Assembly (NCBI RefSeq): GCF_013839525.1
Contig: NZ_JACDIS010000001.1
Location: 1-64,000 of the forward strand
DNA from: Chthonobacter rhizosphaerae
Lineage (GTDB): Bacteria > Pseudomonadota > Alphaproteobacteria > Rhizobiales > Pleomorphomonadaceae
Length of the DNA: 64,000 bases
Reading direction: 5' to 3'
Within the stretch, counting starts at the first letter, position 1, and the number at the start of each line of letters is the position of its first letter. Shown piece after piece: positions 1 through 10,848 of this stretch. A program made the position numbers and the translations under genes. The notes under the pieces are model-generated. The model was not told where the DNA came from. It searched no databases and worked only from the letters and a program-made list of their open reading frames with translations.

Positions 1-885
1 GACCCCTTCGAGACCGGAGACCCTTCAGGCTTGCTGCCTCGAAGCGTCGATCCGGAGACGACCATTCCCGCCGGCACCGCGTCGCCGCAGCGCCGCCGTC
101 GATGGCGCTGATATAGTCCCCCCCTCCCGCCGCCTGTCAACACGCCAATTCAAAAAACCGATATAAATCTCCAAAAGCCGTTTGAAAGCAGTGGGATACG
201 GGATCTCGACCCTTCCGCGCGGCGCCGGTCCGACCGAGGAGCGCGCCGGCGAGCGGGGCCACGGCCAAGGGCCGCCGACCTGAATTGGAATGGCGCTCGA
301 AAGGGTGACGGGAGGCTTGCGACGGCTTGCCTCGCGACGGTCGATCGATCCGGAGGCGGAGGCCTGGACCATCGGCTCGGCGGCAGCTCGCGAAGGACCG
401 GCGCGCGGTGGGCCTTTTGGCGAGTGGTGCGCCCGGGCTGCGGAGCGCAGGCTCTCCGGCAGCCTGTCGGCTCCGCCAATGGACGAAAGGACCAGGCCGG
501 AGACGCCCGCCTTTCCGGCGGCGGAGCGGGAACGCCGTAATGTCGCCCCAATGGACGGCAGATAGAAGGGGAGAGCGGCCGCGCCGGCCCGGACCGATCG
601 GTCCGATTTGTTGACAAATTGGTCAAAGGTCCGGCAAGGTCCAAGCTCTTGCGCCAAGGTGCGGTGAAGCCTTGGCAACCCGCGAACGGGGCACGCGTGG
701 GGATCGGGGCCGGGGACGGCCTTGTCCTTTTCGGGTGTGTCGATCTCATGCCGACCGGTCCTCCGGTCCGGCCGGCCGCTTGCGGCCCGGCTGGACGGTC
801 GTCCGGGTCAAGACAGCGGATCGGGCATTCGTCCGTGACGATAGGCCGGCGCCTGAAGCCGGTTCGAGGGGGCCAAGACGCCGAC
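1..885. other. Left-edge stretch without a recognisable gene
   Basis: No reading frame here looks like a protein. The long minus-strand frame over 25-678 is rich in Arg, Pro, Ser and Gly with no recognisable motif and reads like a GC-rich shadow. The stretch holds the outward-firing promoter described separately and a small inverted repeat, TTGAC (611-615) and GTCAA (622-626). The frame upstream of the M23 peptidase start (619-885) stays open by chance; its composition is unlike the rest of that protein. Confidence 0.5.
111..140 (-). promoter_or_regulatory. Candidate strong promoter firing leftwards out of the window
   Basis: On the minus strand a perfect -35 TTGACA (140 to 135) is followed after about 17-19 bases by CTATATC (117 to 111). 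Directly upstream, 141-190 is an AT-rich tract with runs of T, conspicuous in this GC-rich genome and resembling an UP element. The downstream leader is GC-rich and noncoding. This architecture is typical of alphaproteobacterial rRNA or tRNA promoters, so a stable-RNA operon beyond the left edge is a reasonable inference. The -10 is imperfect and no mature RNA sequence is visible. Confidence 0.4.
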
Positions 886-2871
886 ATGAACGCGGTCTGG
901 AACGACCACGCTTCTGTGGACATCGATCTCGGGGACGAGCCGGCGCTCGTGACCGCCGACAATCGTTCGGGTCCACCGGACCGACGCCGGGTTTCCCTGC
1001 GCTGGCTGACCGGCACCGTGCTCGCCGCCATGGCGTCCACGTCCCTGATGGGTGGCGCCCTGTTCGTCGCCATGGACGGCCGCCAGACCTTCGCGGTCCC
1101 GGTGGGCGCCGCCATGGCCGCCGTGCCGCAAGGCGCCGAACAGCCGACCGACCTGATGCCGAAGGGCGACCGGCTGATCGCGGACGCCGGCCCGGCGCCG
1201 ACCCGCCAGGTGCTGCGCGTCTCCACCATCAGCCGCGACGGCGACCGCGACCTCATCCGCCTGCGCCCGTTCGCCCGCGTGTCGGCCCCGCTGGTCGCCT
1301 CGGCGGCGGACATCGGGGAGGAGATCCCGAAGTTCGATCCCCTGCGCATCTTCGCCGACGCGAACGTGGACACCAAGGACGGCATGCCCGACACGCTCTA
1401 CGGGGCGGACGTGGACGGCCAGATGACCCTGAAGGTGACCGACTTCCCGGTGGGCGACCCGGCCATGGACGCCGCCTCCCCGCTGGACGTGGCGGCCACC
1501 GAGGAGAAGGTGCGCGACGCGGCGCAGTTCAACGGGCCGAACGTGCAGGAGGCCTCCCTCCAGATGGTGGACCCGGCCCGGTTCGAGTTCGGCTTCGCCG
1601 AGCGCAGCGCCTTCGAGCAATATGGCGTGCGCATCTTCTCGGAGAACGTCTCCTTCATCGGCAGCACCGAGGAGACCGGGGCGGCGGTCGGCAACACCTA
1701 TACGGAAGAGAAGACGGTGGTCGTCCAAAAGGGCGACGACCTGATGCAGACGCTGATCGCCAACGAGGCGACCGACGAGGAGGCGGCCGAGATTGCGCTC
1801 CGCTTCCGCAAGGACTTCAACGTTCTCGCCGCCGAGCCCGGCGACCGACTGCGGGTGGTGCTGGCGCCGGTCAACGACGAGTCCGGCCGCTACCAGCCGA
1901 TCCGCACCTCGCTCTACCGGGACGGCAACCACATCGGCACGGTGGCGCTGTCCGACCATGCCGGCTACGTGGCCGCCGAGGAGCCCCGGACCGGCGACGG
2001 CGACGCCTTCCAGATGGCCGGCGAGCCGAAGGAGGATGCGGAGGTCGCGCGTCCGCGGCTCTACGACAGCCTCTACCAGACGGCGCTCGCCAACCAGATG
2101 TCGCCGGACCTCATCGACGAGCTGGTGCGGATCTATTCGTTCGACATGGACTTCAACACCCGCGTCGGGCCGGGCGACCAGATCGAGGTGGTCTACTCCC
2201 TCGACGAGGACGAGAGCGAGAGCCGCGACGCCTCGGAGATCGTGTTTACGGCGATCACCATCGACGGCAAGACGCACCGCTACTATCGCTACAAGGCGCC
2301 GGACGACGGCTCGATCGACTATTACGACGAGGCCGGCAAGAGCGCGAAGAAGTTCCTGTTGAGGAAGCCCGTCTCGGGCGGCACCTTCCGGTCGGGCTTC
2401 GGCTCGCGCCGGCATCCGCTGCTCGGCTATGTGCGGCGGCACACGGGCGTGGACTGGGCGGCCCCGCGCGGGACGCCGATCATGTCGGCCGGCAACGGCA
2501 CGATCGCCTATGCGGACTGGAAGTCCGGATACGGCAACTACATCGTGGTGAAGCACGCCAACGGGTACGAAACGGCCTACGGCCACATGTCCGGCTTCGC
2601 CAAGGGCATGAAGAAGGGCATGAAGGTCCGCCAGGGCCAGGTGATCGGCTACGTGGGCTCCACCGGCCTCTCCACCGGCCCGCACCTTCACTACGAGGTT
2701 CTCGTGAACGAGAACTACGTGGACCCCATGCGCATCAAGCTGCCCCAGGGCCGGACCCTGGACGGATCGGTGCTGACGAGCTTCGAACAGGAGCGCGAGC
2801 GCATCGACACCCTGCTCGGCGTCGGCCCGCCGGCCAAGCTCGCTTCCGCGGGCAGCTCCGGCGGCGGCTGA
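886..2871 (+). CDS. M23 family metallopeptidase (LytM-type cell-wall endopeptidase)
   Basis: A 661-residue zinc peptidase that probably cleaves peptidoglycan cross-bridges in the periplasm. The start is placed at the ATG at 886, because residues from there fit a cytoplasmic N-tail, one membrane segment (about 41-63) and a long periplasmic part. The middle region (about 280-340) resembles a LysM/OapA-like adaptor. The M23 domain lies near 495-625, with the zinc ligands HTGVD at 519-523 and the catalytic HLH at 600-602, so it should be active rather than a degenerate EnvC/NlpD-like activator. It converges with the yitT pair; no clear terminator hairpin was seen between them. Confidence 0.9.
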   Translation: MNAVWNDHASVDIDLGDEPALVTADNRSGPPDRRRVSLRWLTGTVLAAMASTSLMGGALFVAMDGRQTFAVPVGAAMAAVPQGAEQPTDLMPKGDRLIADAGPAPTRQVLRVSTISRDGDRDLIRLRPFARVSAPLVASAADIGEEIPKFDPLRIFADANVDTKDGMPDTLYGADVDGQMTLKVTDFPVGDPAMDAASPLDVAATEEKVRDAAQFNGPNVQEASLQMVDPARFEFGFAERSAFEQYGVRIFSENVSFIGSTEETGAAVGNTYTEEKTVVVQKGDDLMQTLIANEATDEEAAEIALRFRKDFNVLAAEPGDRLRVVLAPVNDESGRYQPIRTSLYRDGNHIGTVALSDHAGYVAAEEPRTGDGDAFQMAGEPKEDAEVARPRLYDSLYQTALANQMSPDLIDELVRIYSFDMDFNTRVGPGDQIEVVYSLDEDESESRDASEIVFTAITIDGKTHRYYRYKAPDDGSIDYYDEAGKSAKKFLLRKPVSGGTFRSGFGSRRHPLLGYVRRHTGVDWAAPRGTPIMSAGNGTIAYADWKSGYGNYIVVKHANGYETAYGHMSGFAKGMKKGMKVRQGQVIGYVGSTGLSTGPHLHYEVLVNENYVDPMRIKLPQGRTLDGSVLTSFEQERERIDTLLGVGPPAKLASAGSSGGG

Positions 2872-2948
2872 TCCGGCCCAAGGCGAAGCGGACGCGCGCT
2901 CGCCGGACCGCCCCGTGATGGACGCTTCGGTGCGGCGGCCCCGTGGCT

Positions 2949-3581
2949 TCAGAAGCCCTGGTAGCGGCCGCGCCTGTGATTGACGGCGAGCACGAGGTTG
3001 AGCGCGACGGCCCCGGCCACCGAAAGGAGCACGGCGACCGGCGGCAGGACCGCGAACGCGCCGAGCACGATGACGGCGTCGATGCCCATCTGCACCGTGC
3101 CGGCCCTGACGCCGTATCGCTCCTGCAGCCAGACCGCCAGCACGCCGACGCCGCCGAGGCTCGACTTGTGGCGGATCAGGATGAGGAGGCCGACGCCCGC
3201 CAGCATGCCGCCGGCGACCGCCGCGAAGGCCGGGTGGATGTCGCTGACCCGGAAGAGGTGGGGCAGGATCTCGGCCTCCAGCGACAGGAGCGCCACGGCC
3301 GCGAAGGTCTTCACCGTATAGGCGAGCCCGAACACCCGGAAGGCGAAGGCATAGAAGGGCACGTTCACGGCGAAGAAGACCGCCCCGAGCGGCCAGCCGG
3401 TGCCGTAGTGGACCAGGAAGGCGAGCCCGGCGGTGCCGCCGGTGGCGAGCCCGACCGTCTTCATGAAGACGAGGCCGAGCGCCACGAACAGCGTGCCGGT
3501 GAAGAGCGCGAGCGCGTCCTCCAGGACTGTGTGGGCGAGGTCCGGCTCTTCGAGCGGGCGTTTGGCGGCGTCAGAAGCCAA
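2949..3581 (-). CDS. YitT family membrane protein (second of tandem pair)
   Basis: A 210-residue protein of the YitT/DUF161 family with about five or six hydrophobic segments. It has family-typical runs such as VGLATGGTAGLAFL near the N-terminus and SLGGVGVLAVWLQ in the middle. The transported or sensed molecule is not known for this family in proteobacteria. It overlaps the end of its upstream paralogue by 11 bases (3571-3581), so the two are translated from one mRNA. The two proteins align over their whole length, including identical or near-identical N-terminal LEDALAL, so they arose by tandem duplication. Confidence 0.85.
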   Translation of the reverse strand: MASDAAKRPLEEPDLAHTVLEDALALFTGTLFVALGLVFMKTVGLATGGTAGLAFLVHYGTGWPLGAVFFAVNVPFYAFAFRVFGLAYTVKTFAAVALLSLEAEILPHLFRVSDIHPAFAAVAGGMLAGVGLLILIRHKSSLGGVGVLAVWLQERYGVRAGTVQMGIDAVIVLGAFAVLPPVAVLLSVAGAVALNLVLAVNHRRGRYQGF

Positions 3582-4185
3582 GGTAGCGCCCCGGCCGGTG
3601 GTAGAGCGCGATCACCAGGTTCATGAGAACGGACGCCAGCACGGAGAGCGCGACCGCCTCCGGCGCCATCACCCACAGGGCGCCGGCGACCACGGCGGCG
3701 TCCACGCCCATCTGCACCAGACCGGCGCGAAGGCCGAACCGCTGCTGCAGCCACACCGCCATGATGGCGACGCCGCCGACGCCCGTGCGGTGGCGGATGA
3801 GCGCCAGCATGCCCATGCCGACCATCAGCCCGCCGGCGACGGACGCGAACGCCGGGTCCACGTGGCCGATGGTGAAGAGCGGCGGCAGGAGGCCGGAAAA
3901 GAGCGACAGGGCCACCGTGACGAGAAGGGTCCTGACGAGATAGCCCGTCCCGAAGGCCAGCCGGGCGAAGATCATGAACGGCAGGTTGAGAACGAAGAAC
4001 ATCGCGGCGAAGGGCAGGCCGAGGCCGAAGTGGGCCAGGAAGGCGAGGCCCGCCGTGCCGCCGATGGCGAGACCGGCGGTCTTCAGGATCATCAGCCCGA
4101 GACCGACGAAGATGGTGCCCATGAGGAGCGCGAGAGCGTCCTCCAGGAGCGAGTGCGCGAGCGACGGGGACGTGACCACCGACAT
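3571..4185 (-). CDS. YitT family membrane protein (first of tandem pair)
   Basis: A 204-residue paralogue of the following gene, with the same LEDALALL start, AIGGTAGLAFLAHFG, GVGGVAIMAVWLQQRFG and a C-terminal HRPGRYLGF. It is an inner-membrane protein with several helices and unknown substrate. It is the promoter-proximal member of the pair. Upstream (4221-4241) lies a TTATCT -10-like hexamer overlapped by an inverted repeat. The duplication has been kept with clear divergence, suggesting either a heteromeric complex or subfunctionalisation; that is inference. Confidence 0.85.
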   Translation of the reverse strand: MSVVTSPSLAHSLLEDALALLMGTIFVGLGLMILKTAGLAIGGTAGLAFLAHFGLGLPFAAMFFVLNLPFMIFARLAFGTGYLVRTLLVTVALSLFSGLLPPLFTIGHVDPAFASVAGGLMVGMGMLALIRHRTGVGGVAIMAVWLQQRFGLRAGLVQMGVDAAVVAGALWVMAPEAVALSVLASVLMNLVIALYHRPGRYLGF

Positions 4186-4220
4186 GGCCGGGCCTTCAGT
4201 GTGGATCGGGACAGCGGACG

Positions 4221-4241
4221 AGATAAGTCAGTATGGCTGAC
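4221..4241 (-). promoter_or_regulatory. Possible promoter/operator of the yitT pair
   Basis: On the minus strand TTATCT (4226 to 4221) could be a -10 element about 36 bases before the start codon. It abuts an inverted repeat, GTCAG (4227-4231) and CTGAC (4237-4241), which could bind a repressor. No good TTGACA -35 is present, so the assignment is weak. Confidence 0.25.
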
Positions 4242-4342
4242 CTTTGTTCCGCCGGCAAGATGCTGCACTGCACGAAGAAGCGGCAGCGGATCCGGATCGG
4301 TCGCGGGGGCGCAGGGTGGGTTCGGGGCGGGATGGGTGGAGG

Positions 4343-4779
4343 GAGGCAGGTCGGTCAGGGGCGGGGGTTCACCCCTCTCCCCTACCCTCTCCCTCAAGGG
4401 GAGAGGGGGTGCGTCGGTGCGGGGGAGAGGGGGTGCGTCGGTGCGGGGGAGAGGGCGTCGGTCGATCGGCCGGCCTGGGCAGCGGGTTTGGAGGCAGGTC
4501 GGTCAGGGGCGGAGGTTCACCCCTCTCCCCAGCCCTCTCCCTCAAGGGGAGAGGGGGTGCGTCGGTGCGGGGGAGAGGGGCGCCGGGTGGCGGCCGTTCC
4601 GGGCAGCGGGATAGCGGCGTCGGTCGATCGGCCGTCCCGGGCAGCGGGATAGCGGCGCCGGGTGGCGGCCGTTCCGGGCAGCGGGATAGCGGCGCCGGGT
4701 GGCCGGCCGTGGTGTGAGCTCGAAGCCATGCTCGACGGGCCCCCTCCCCCCTTGAGGGGGAGGGTTGGGGAGAGGGGGG
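4343..4779. repeat. Two 88-bp direct repeats with CT/GA hairpins, plus an inverted relative
   Basis: Nearly identical 88-bp copies lie at 4343-4430 and 4491-4578. Each contains a hairpin of the form CCCTCTCCC-TCAA-GGGGAGAGGG and ends in GTGCGGGGGAGAGG. A partial copy of that tail is repeated at 4431-4456. A related inverted element (ACCCTCCCCCTC-like on the minus strand) is at 4741-4779. The whole gap 4186-4889 between yitT and clpB holds only repeats and no gene. Such CT/GA-rich hairpins are common dispersed intergenic elements in GC-rich proteobacteria. Confidence 0.75.
4581..4692. repeat. Three tandem copies of a 37-38 bp unit
   Basis: Units at 4581-4617, 4618-4655 and 4656-4692 share CCGGGCAGCGGGATAGCGGC. 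The first and third are essentially identical and the middle one has a variant 5' half that also occurs near 4455-4486. The array is noncoding and sits in the same repeat-rich gap as the 88-bp repeats. Confidence 0.7.
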
Positions 4780-4889
4780 AACCGCCGAGAGCGGCCGGAC
4801 GAGCGCCGCTCGCCGTCACGCCCGTCCCCTCACGCTTTCCTTGGCCGACCCGCCCTCACCCACCGGCTCTCGGTCAAGGCCGCTCGTCC

Positions 4890-7493
<2,604 letters not shown>

Positions 7494-7566
7494 GCGGATC
7501 GTCTCCCTCTCGGCACGTCCCGCCCGTCTCGAAAGCCCGGATGGGACGCCCTTCCGTGTTCTGCCC

Positions 7567-7597
7567 GAATATGGTGAGGCCGATTTGGACGATGAAG
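7567..7597 (-). promoter_or_regulatory. RpoH-like promoter of clpB
   Basis: On the minus strand CTTCAT (7597 to 7592) is separated by exactly 17 bases from CCATATTC (7574 to 7567). This fits the alphaproteobacterial heat-shock sigma pattern CTTGAA-N17-CNATNT at the -10 and at four of six positions of the -35. It lies about 75 bases before the clpB start, and clpB is a classical RpoH target. The assignment is by pattern only. Confidence 0.5.
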
Positions 7598-7706
7598 GGG
7601 GTCCGGTCGAATCCGGACGCTTGGAGGCGCACACGCCCGCCGCATGCGTGGATGGGACCGCCTGGTGATGGCGCACGGCGGTGGGTGATGGCGGCGGATT
7701 CCGTCG

Positions 7707-8203
7707 CAGGCAGGGCGCGGACCGGCGTTCCAGGTCGTCACCCCGGTGCAAACCGGGGCCCAACCCAAGCCGGCCGGATCGGCGCCGTCCCGGGGCGGCC
7801 AAGGGCGGCTGGATCCCGGCTTTCGCCGGGATGACGGGAGTGGGAGGAGGACGGGCGAAAGTCGTGGCGTGCTCAGCCAATCAGGCAGGGCACGGACCGG
7901 CGTTCCAGGTCGTCACCCGGTGTAAACCGGGGCCCAACCCAAGCCGGCCGGATCGGCGCCGTCCCGGGGCGGCCAAGGGTGGCTGGATCCCGGCTTTCGC
8001 TGGGATGACGGGAGTGGGAGGAGGACGGGCGAAAGTCGTGGCGTGCTCAGCCAATCAGGCAGGGCACGGACCGGCGTTCCAGGTCGTCACCCCGGTGCAA
8101 ACCGGGGCCCAACCCAAGCCGGCCGGATCGGCGCCGTCCAGGGGCGGCCAAGGGCGGCTAGATCCCGGCTTTCGCCGGGATGACGGGAATGGGAGGAGGA
8201 TTG
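7707..8203. repeat. Three tandem copies of a 174-175 bp palindrome-bearing repeat
   Basis: Copies start near 7707, 7882 and 8056; the last is truncated near 8203. Each holds two hairpins: CCCCGGT-GCAA-ACCGGGG (7741-7758 in copy one) and ATCCCGGC-TTTC-GCCGGGAT (7813-7832, 7987-8006 with one mismatch, 8162-8181). The second hairpin recurs alone at 30209-30228. The gap 7494-8366 between clpB and the DUF4167 gene contains this array and no convincing gene. Copies differ at only a few positions, so the duplication is recent or is kept homogeneous. Confidence 0.85.
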
Positions 8204-8264
8204 TCGACCAGGGGTCCGGGTCTGCTCCCAGGTTCCATCTGGAAAAGGCCCCGGCAAGCACGAC

Positions 8265-8287
8265 GCCCGCCGGGGATGCCGGCGGGC
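8265..8287 (-). terminator. Hairpin downstream of the DUF4167 gene
   Basis: GCCCGCCGG (8265-8273) and CCGGCGGGC (8279-8287) form a 9-bp stem with a 5-base loop, about 80 bases beyond the DUF4167 stop. On the minus strand a short T run (CCTTTTCC) follows only after some 15 bases, so it is a weak match to an intrinsic terminator. Confidence 0.4.
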
Positions 8288-8366
8288 TTCGGTTCATGTC
8301 GGCCGCTGCGCGGTCGGCGCCTTGGCCGCTGTGCGGCGGGCGTCGACGGCGCCGTCCGAGCGGGGC

Positions 8367-9434
8367 TCAGTCGCCGGCGGGGGCGTCCGCGGGGGCCTCG
8401 GCCGAGGCCTCGTCGGCGTCGGCGCGGCGGGTGCGCGGGCGGGTGGCGCGGCGGCGGCGGGTGGGGCGCTCGCCCTCGGCGTCGGCCGCCTCGGCCGGGG
8501 CCGGCTGGGCGGCGGCGACGGCCTCGGGCGCCACGGGGGCGGTGGCGACCGCCGCGATGGACGGCTGCTCGACCGGCGCCTGCGGGACCGGCTGCGCCTC
8601 CACGGCGACCGGGAAGTTCACGTCGGGCTGGGGCGCGTCCAGCGGCATGGGCGCCGCGGCGCGCTCGCGCGGCTCGTACGGACGCTGCTCGCCCCGGTTC
8701 TCCCGACGGTCGAAGGTGTTGCGGTCGAACCGCTGCCGGCGCTCGCGGCGGTCGCCGCGCTCCGGACGGTCGCCGCCCTCGCCCTGGACGGCCGGCTGGC
8801 GGTCGCCCTGGTCGGGCGCGGCCTCGCGCCGATCCTGCCGCTCGTAGCGGTCGCCCCGGTCCTGCCGGGGCCTGTCGTTCTGGCGATCGTTGGGCCGCTC
8901 GTTCTGGCGATCGTTGCGGTCGAACCGCTCGCCGCGGGCCTGCTGGCCCTCGCCGCGATCCTGGCGCGGGCGATCGAAGCGCTCGCCCCGGTCCTGCCGT
9001 TCGCCCCGGTCCGGGCGGTCGCCGCGGTCGAAGCGCTGCTCCTGGCCGCCCTCGCCCCGATCCTGACCGTAGTAGCCGTTGCCGTTGCCGTTCTGCTGGC
9101 CGAAGTTCGGACGATCGAACCGGTCCGTGAAGCCGGCGTCCAGATCGTCCTCCACGTCCTCGTCCTCGCGGCCGAAGGACGGCTGCAGCTGCGCCTGGGC
9201 GGCCGCGATGATCCGGTAGTAGTGCTCGGCGTGCTGGAGGTAGTTCTCCGCCATGACACGGTCGCCGGACGACGACGCGTCGCGCGCCAGCTGGGTATAC
9301 TTTTCGGCCACGTGCATCGCGGTGCCGCGAATCTTGACGTCGGGACCGTTGGATTCGTAGGAGCGGGTCAGCGGATTGGGGCCCTTGCGGTTCCGCCCGC
9401 GCATCCGCTTGTTGTTCTGCTGAACTTGCCTCAT
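8367..9434 (-). CDS. DUF4167 domain protein with long Arg/Asp/Gly/Gln-rich low-complexity tail
   Basis: A 355-residue protein. Residues 1-85 form the DUF4167 domain, with RGRNRKGPNPLTRSYESNGP and an amphipathic HVAEKYTQLARDASSSGDR segment that resembles a TPR-like helix pair. From about 95 to 260 the chain is a repetitive low-complexity region built from short DRGER/DRPRQDRGE-type units, and the C-terminus (about 310-345) is Arg-rich (RRRRATRPRTRR). Such composition is typical of RNA-binding or condensate-forming proteins, but no function is established to my knowledge. The family is characteristic of Hyphomicrobiales and usually sits between prmC and clpB, as here. Its GC-rich repeats make it prone to length change. 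Confidence 0.85.
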   Translation of the reverse strand: MRQVQQNNKRMRGRNRKGPNPLTRSYESNGPDVKIRGTAMHVAEKYTQLARDASSSGDRVMAENYLQHAEHYYRIIAAAQAQLQPSFGREDEDVEDDLDAGFTDRFDRPNFGQQNGNGNGYYGQDRGEGGQEQRFDRGDRPDRGERQDRGERFDRPRQDRGEGQQARGERFDRNDRQNERPNDRQNDRPRQDRGDRYERQDRREAAPDQGDRQPAVQGEGGDRPERGDRRERRQRFDRNTFDRRENRGEQRPYEPRERAAAPMPLDAPQPDVNFPVAVEAQPVPQAPVEQPSIAAVATAPVAPEAVAAAQPAPAEAADAEGERPTRRRRATRPRTRRADADEASAEAPADAPAGD

Positions 9435-9953
9435 ATGTCCGCTATCTCTTTAGCTTTGAGCGCCCTGTTGGCTTTGCCCGTCACGCGCTTTCGACAGGCT
9501 TCAGAAGCGCTCGTGAGACGGTCGGCGACCTCCGGAGACGGGCTCCGACCGCTGATCCCCCGGAAACACGAGACGGACGTCGTCATGGCGCGAACCGACG
9601 GCCCGGTGCCCCGAGAACGGGATACCTCGCCCCTTGTCGGGCTGAGCGTGCGCGTTGAGCCATTCGTCCAATCGTTCCGAAACGAAAGCGAGCCGAAGCG
9701 AGACCAGATCCGAAGGTTGGTGCCGCCGTCCCGCCTCAGCCTTCGACGGCTTCGGCCGGAACTGACGATCAACCTGTCGATCCGCCGGAAATGACCGATC
9801 CACCCCCCAGTGGATGTTCCAGATTGGACGGAGTGCCCGCAGGGTGAAACACTGCGTATCGGCCGGATACCCGTCTCTCGGCAGGTTGACCGTAGCCGTT
9901 TCGCCGCGAACTTCCAAGCCTTTTTTCAAAGTGGAGCTTGCGCTTGGCTGGTT
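9435..9953. other. 519-bp gap between prmC and the DUF4167 gene
   Basis: The gap is less GC-rich than its flanks. A 142-residue minus-strand frame (9501-9929) has no recognisable motif, unusual composition and no clear ribosome site, so it is not called. The DUF4167 promoter must lie here, since 519 bases separate it from prmC, but I cannot fix a -35/-10 pair. Confidence 0.4.
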
Positions 9954-10841
9954 TCAAGGGGTGCCGCGCGCGGACTTTCGCGCGACGACCACCCTGTCCC
10001 GTCCTTCCAGGTCTTCCAGGATCCTGATCGCCTCGAATCCGGCGGCGCCAAGAAGCGCCGACACGCTCGCGGCCTGGGTTGAACCGATCTCCAGACAAAT
10101 CGTTCCGCCGGCCGTGAGCGCCGCGAAACCCTGGGCCGACAGCGCCCGGTAGGCGTCGAGGCCGTCCGGGCCGCCGTCGAGGGCGAGGCGCGGGTCGTGG
10201 TCGCGCACGTCCGGGGCGAGGCCGGCGATCTCCGCGCTCGCGATATAGGGCGGGTTGGCGACGATCAGCGGCACCGGCTCGGCCACCGGATCGAGGAAGG
10301 AGCCTTCGCGCAGGTCGAGCCGCCCGGCGACGCCGTGGCGGGCCGCGTTGGCGCCCGCGACAGCCAGCGCGCCGGGCGCGAGGTCCACCGCGATGCCGCG
10401 CGCGCCCGGCAGGGCGACGAGGAGCGCCACCGCGATCGCCCCGGTGCCGGTGCCGACATCCACGAACAGGAGCCCCTCCCCGTCCGGCGCCGCCCCCGGG
10501 CAGCCGCCGGACCGCACCAGGGCGAGCGCCGCGTCGACGAGGACCTCCGTGTCGGGACGCGGCTCCAGGGTGTCCGGGCCGAGCTCGAACGTCAGGCCGT
10601 GGAACTCGCGCGCGCCGAGGATCCGGCCGACCGGCTCGCCGGCGACCCGCCTGCGGACGAGCTCGTCGATCCGGGCGGCCGTTTCGGTATCGGTCGGCGC
10701 GCCGCCGTCGGCGACGAGGCGGACGGCGGACCAGCCGAGCGCGTGGGCGACGAGGACGCGGGCGTCGAGCGCGGCCGTCGGCAGGCCGGCGTCGCGCAGG
10801 CGGCGCCGGGCGTCGGCGAGAAGGGCGTCCACGGTGGGCAC
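9954..10841 (-). CDS. prmC: Peptide chain release factor N5-glutamine methyltransferase PrmC
   Basis: A 295-residue enzyme that methylates the glutamine of the GGQ motif in release factors RF1 and RF2, using S-adenosylmethionine. It has an N-terminal helical RF-binding domain (about 1-85) and a Rossmann methyltransferase domain with the SAM motif VDVGTGTGAIA and the amide-binding NPPY at 196-199. It lies only 7 bases after prfA, whose product is its substrate, so the pair is co-transcribed. Length is normal for the family. Confidence 0.95.
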   Translation of the reverse strand: MPTVDALLADARRRLRDAGLPTAALDARVLVAHALGWSAVRLVADGGAPTDTETAARIDELVRRRVAGEPVGRILGAREFHGLTFELGPDTLEPRPDTEVLVDAALALVRSGGCPGAAPDGEGLLFVDVGTGTGAIAVALLVALPGARGIAVDLAPGALAVAGANAARHGVAGRLDLREGSFLDPVAEPVPLIVANPPYIASAEIAGLAPDVRDHDPRLALDGGPDGLDAYRALSAQGFAALTAGGTICLEIGSTQAASVSALLGAAGFEAIRILEDLEGRDRVVVARKSARGTP

Positions 10842-10848
10842 GGCGCGG

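Noticed and set aside
606-640. TTGACA at 611 as promoter of the M23 peptidase gene
   Set aside because: No acceptable -10 lies at 16-18 bases, and it is over 240 bases from the chosen start.
25-678. A 217-codon minus-strand frame at the left edge
   Set aside because: Arg/Pro/Ser-rich without motif, and it crosses a likely stable-RNA promoter region.
9501-9929. A 142-codon minus-strand frame between prmC and the DUF4167 gene
   Set aside because: No family resemblance, no clear ribosome site, and composition unlike the neighbouring genes; it could be re-examined if conserved in relatives.
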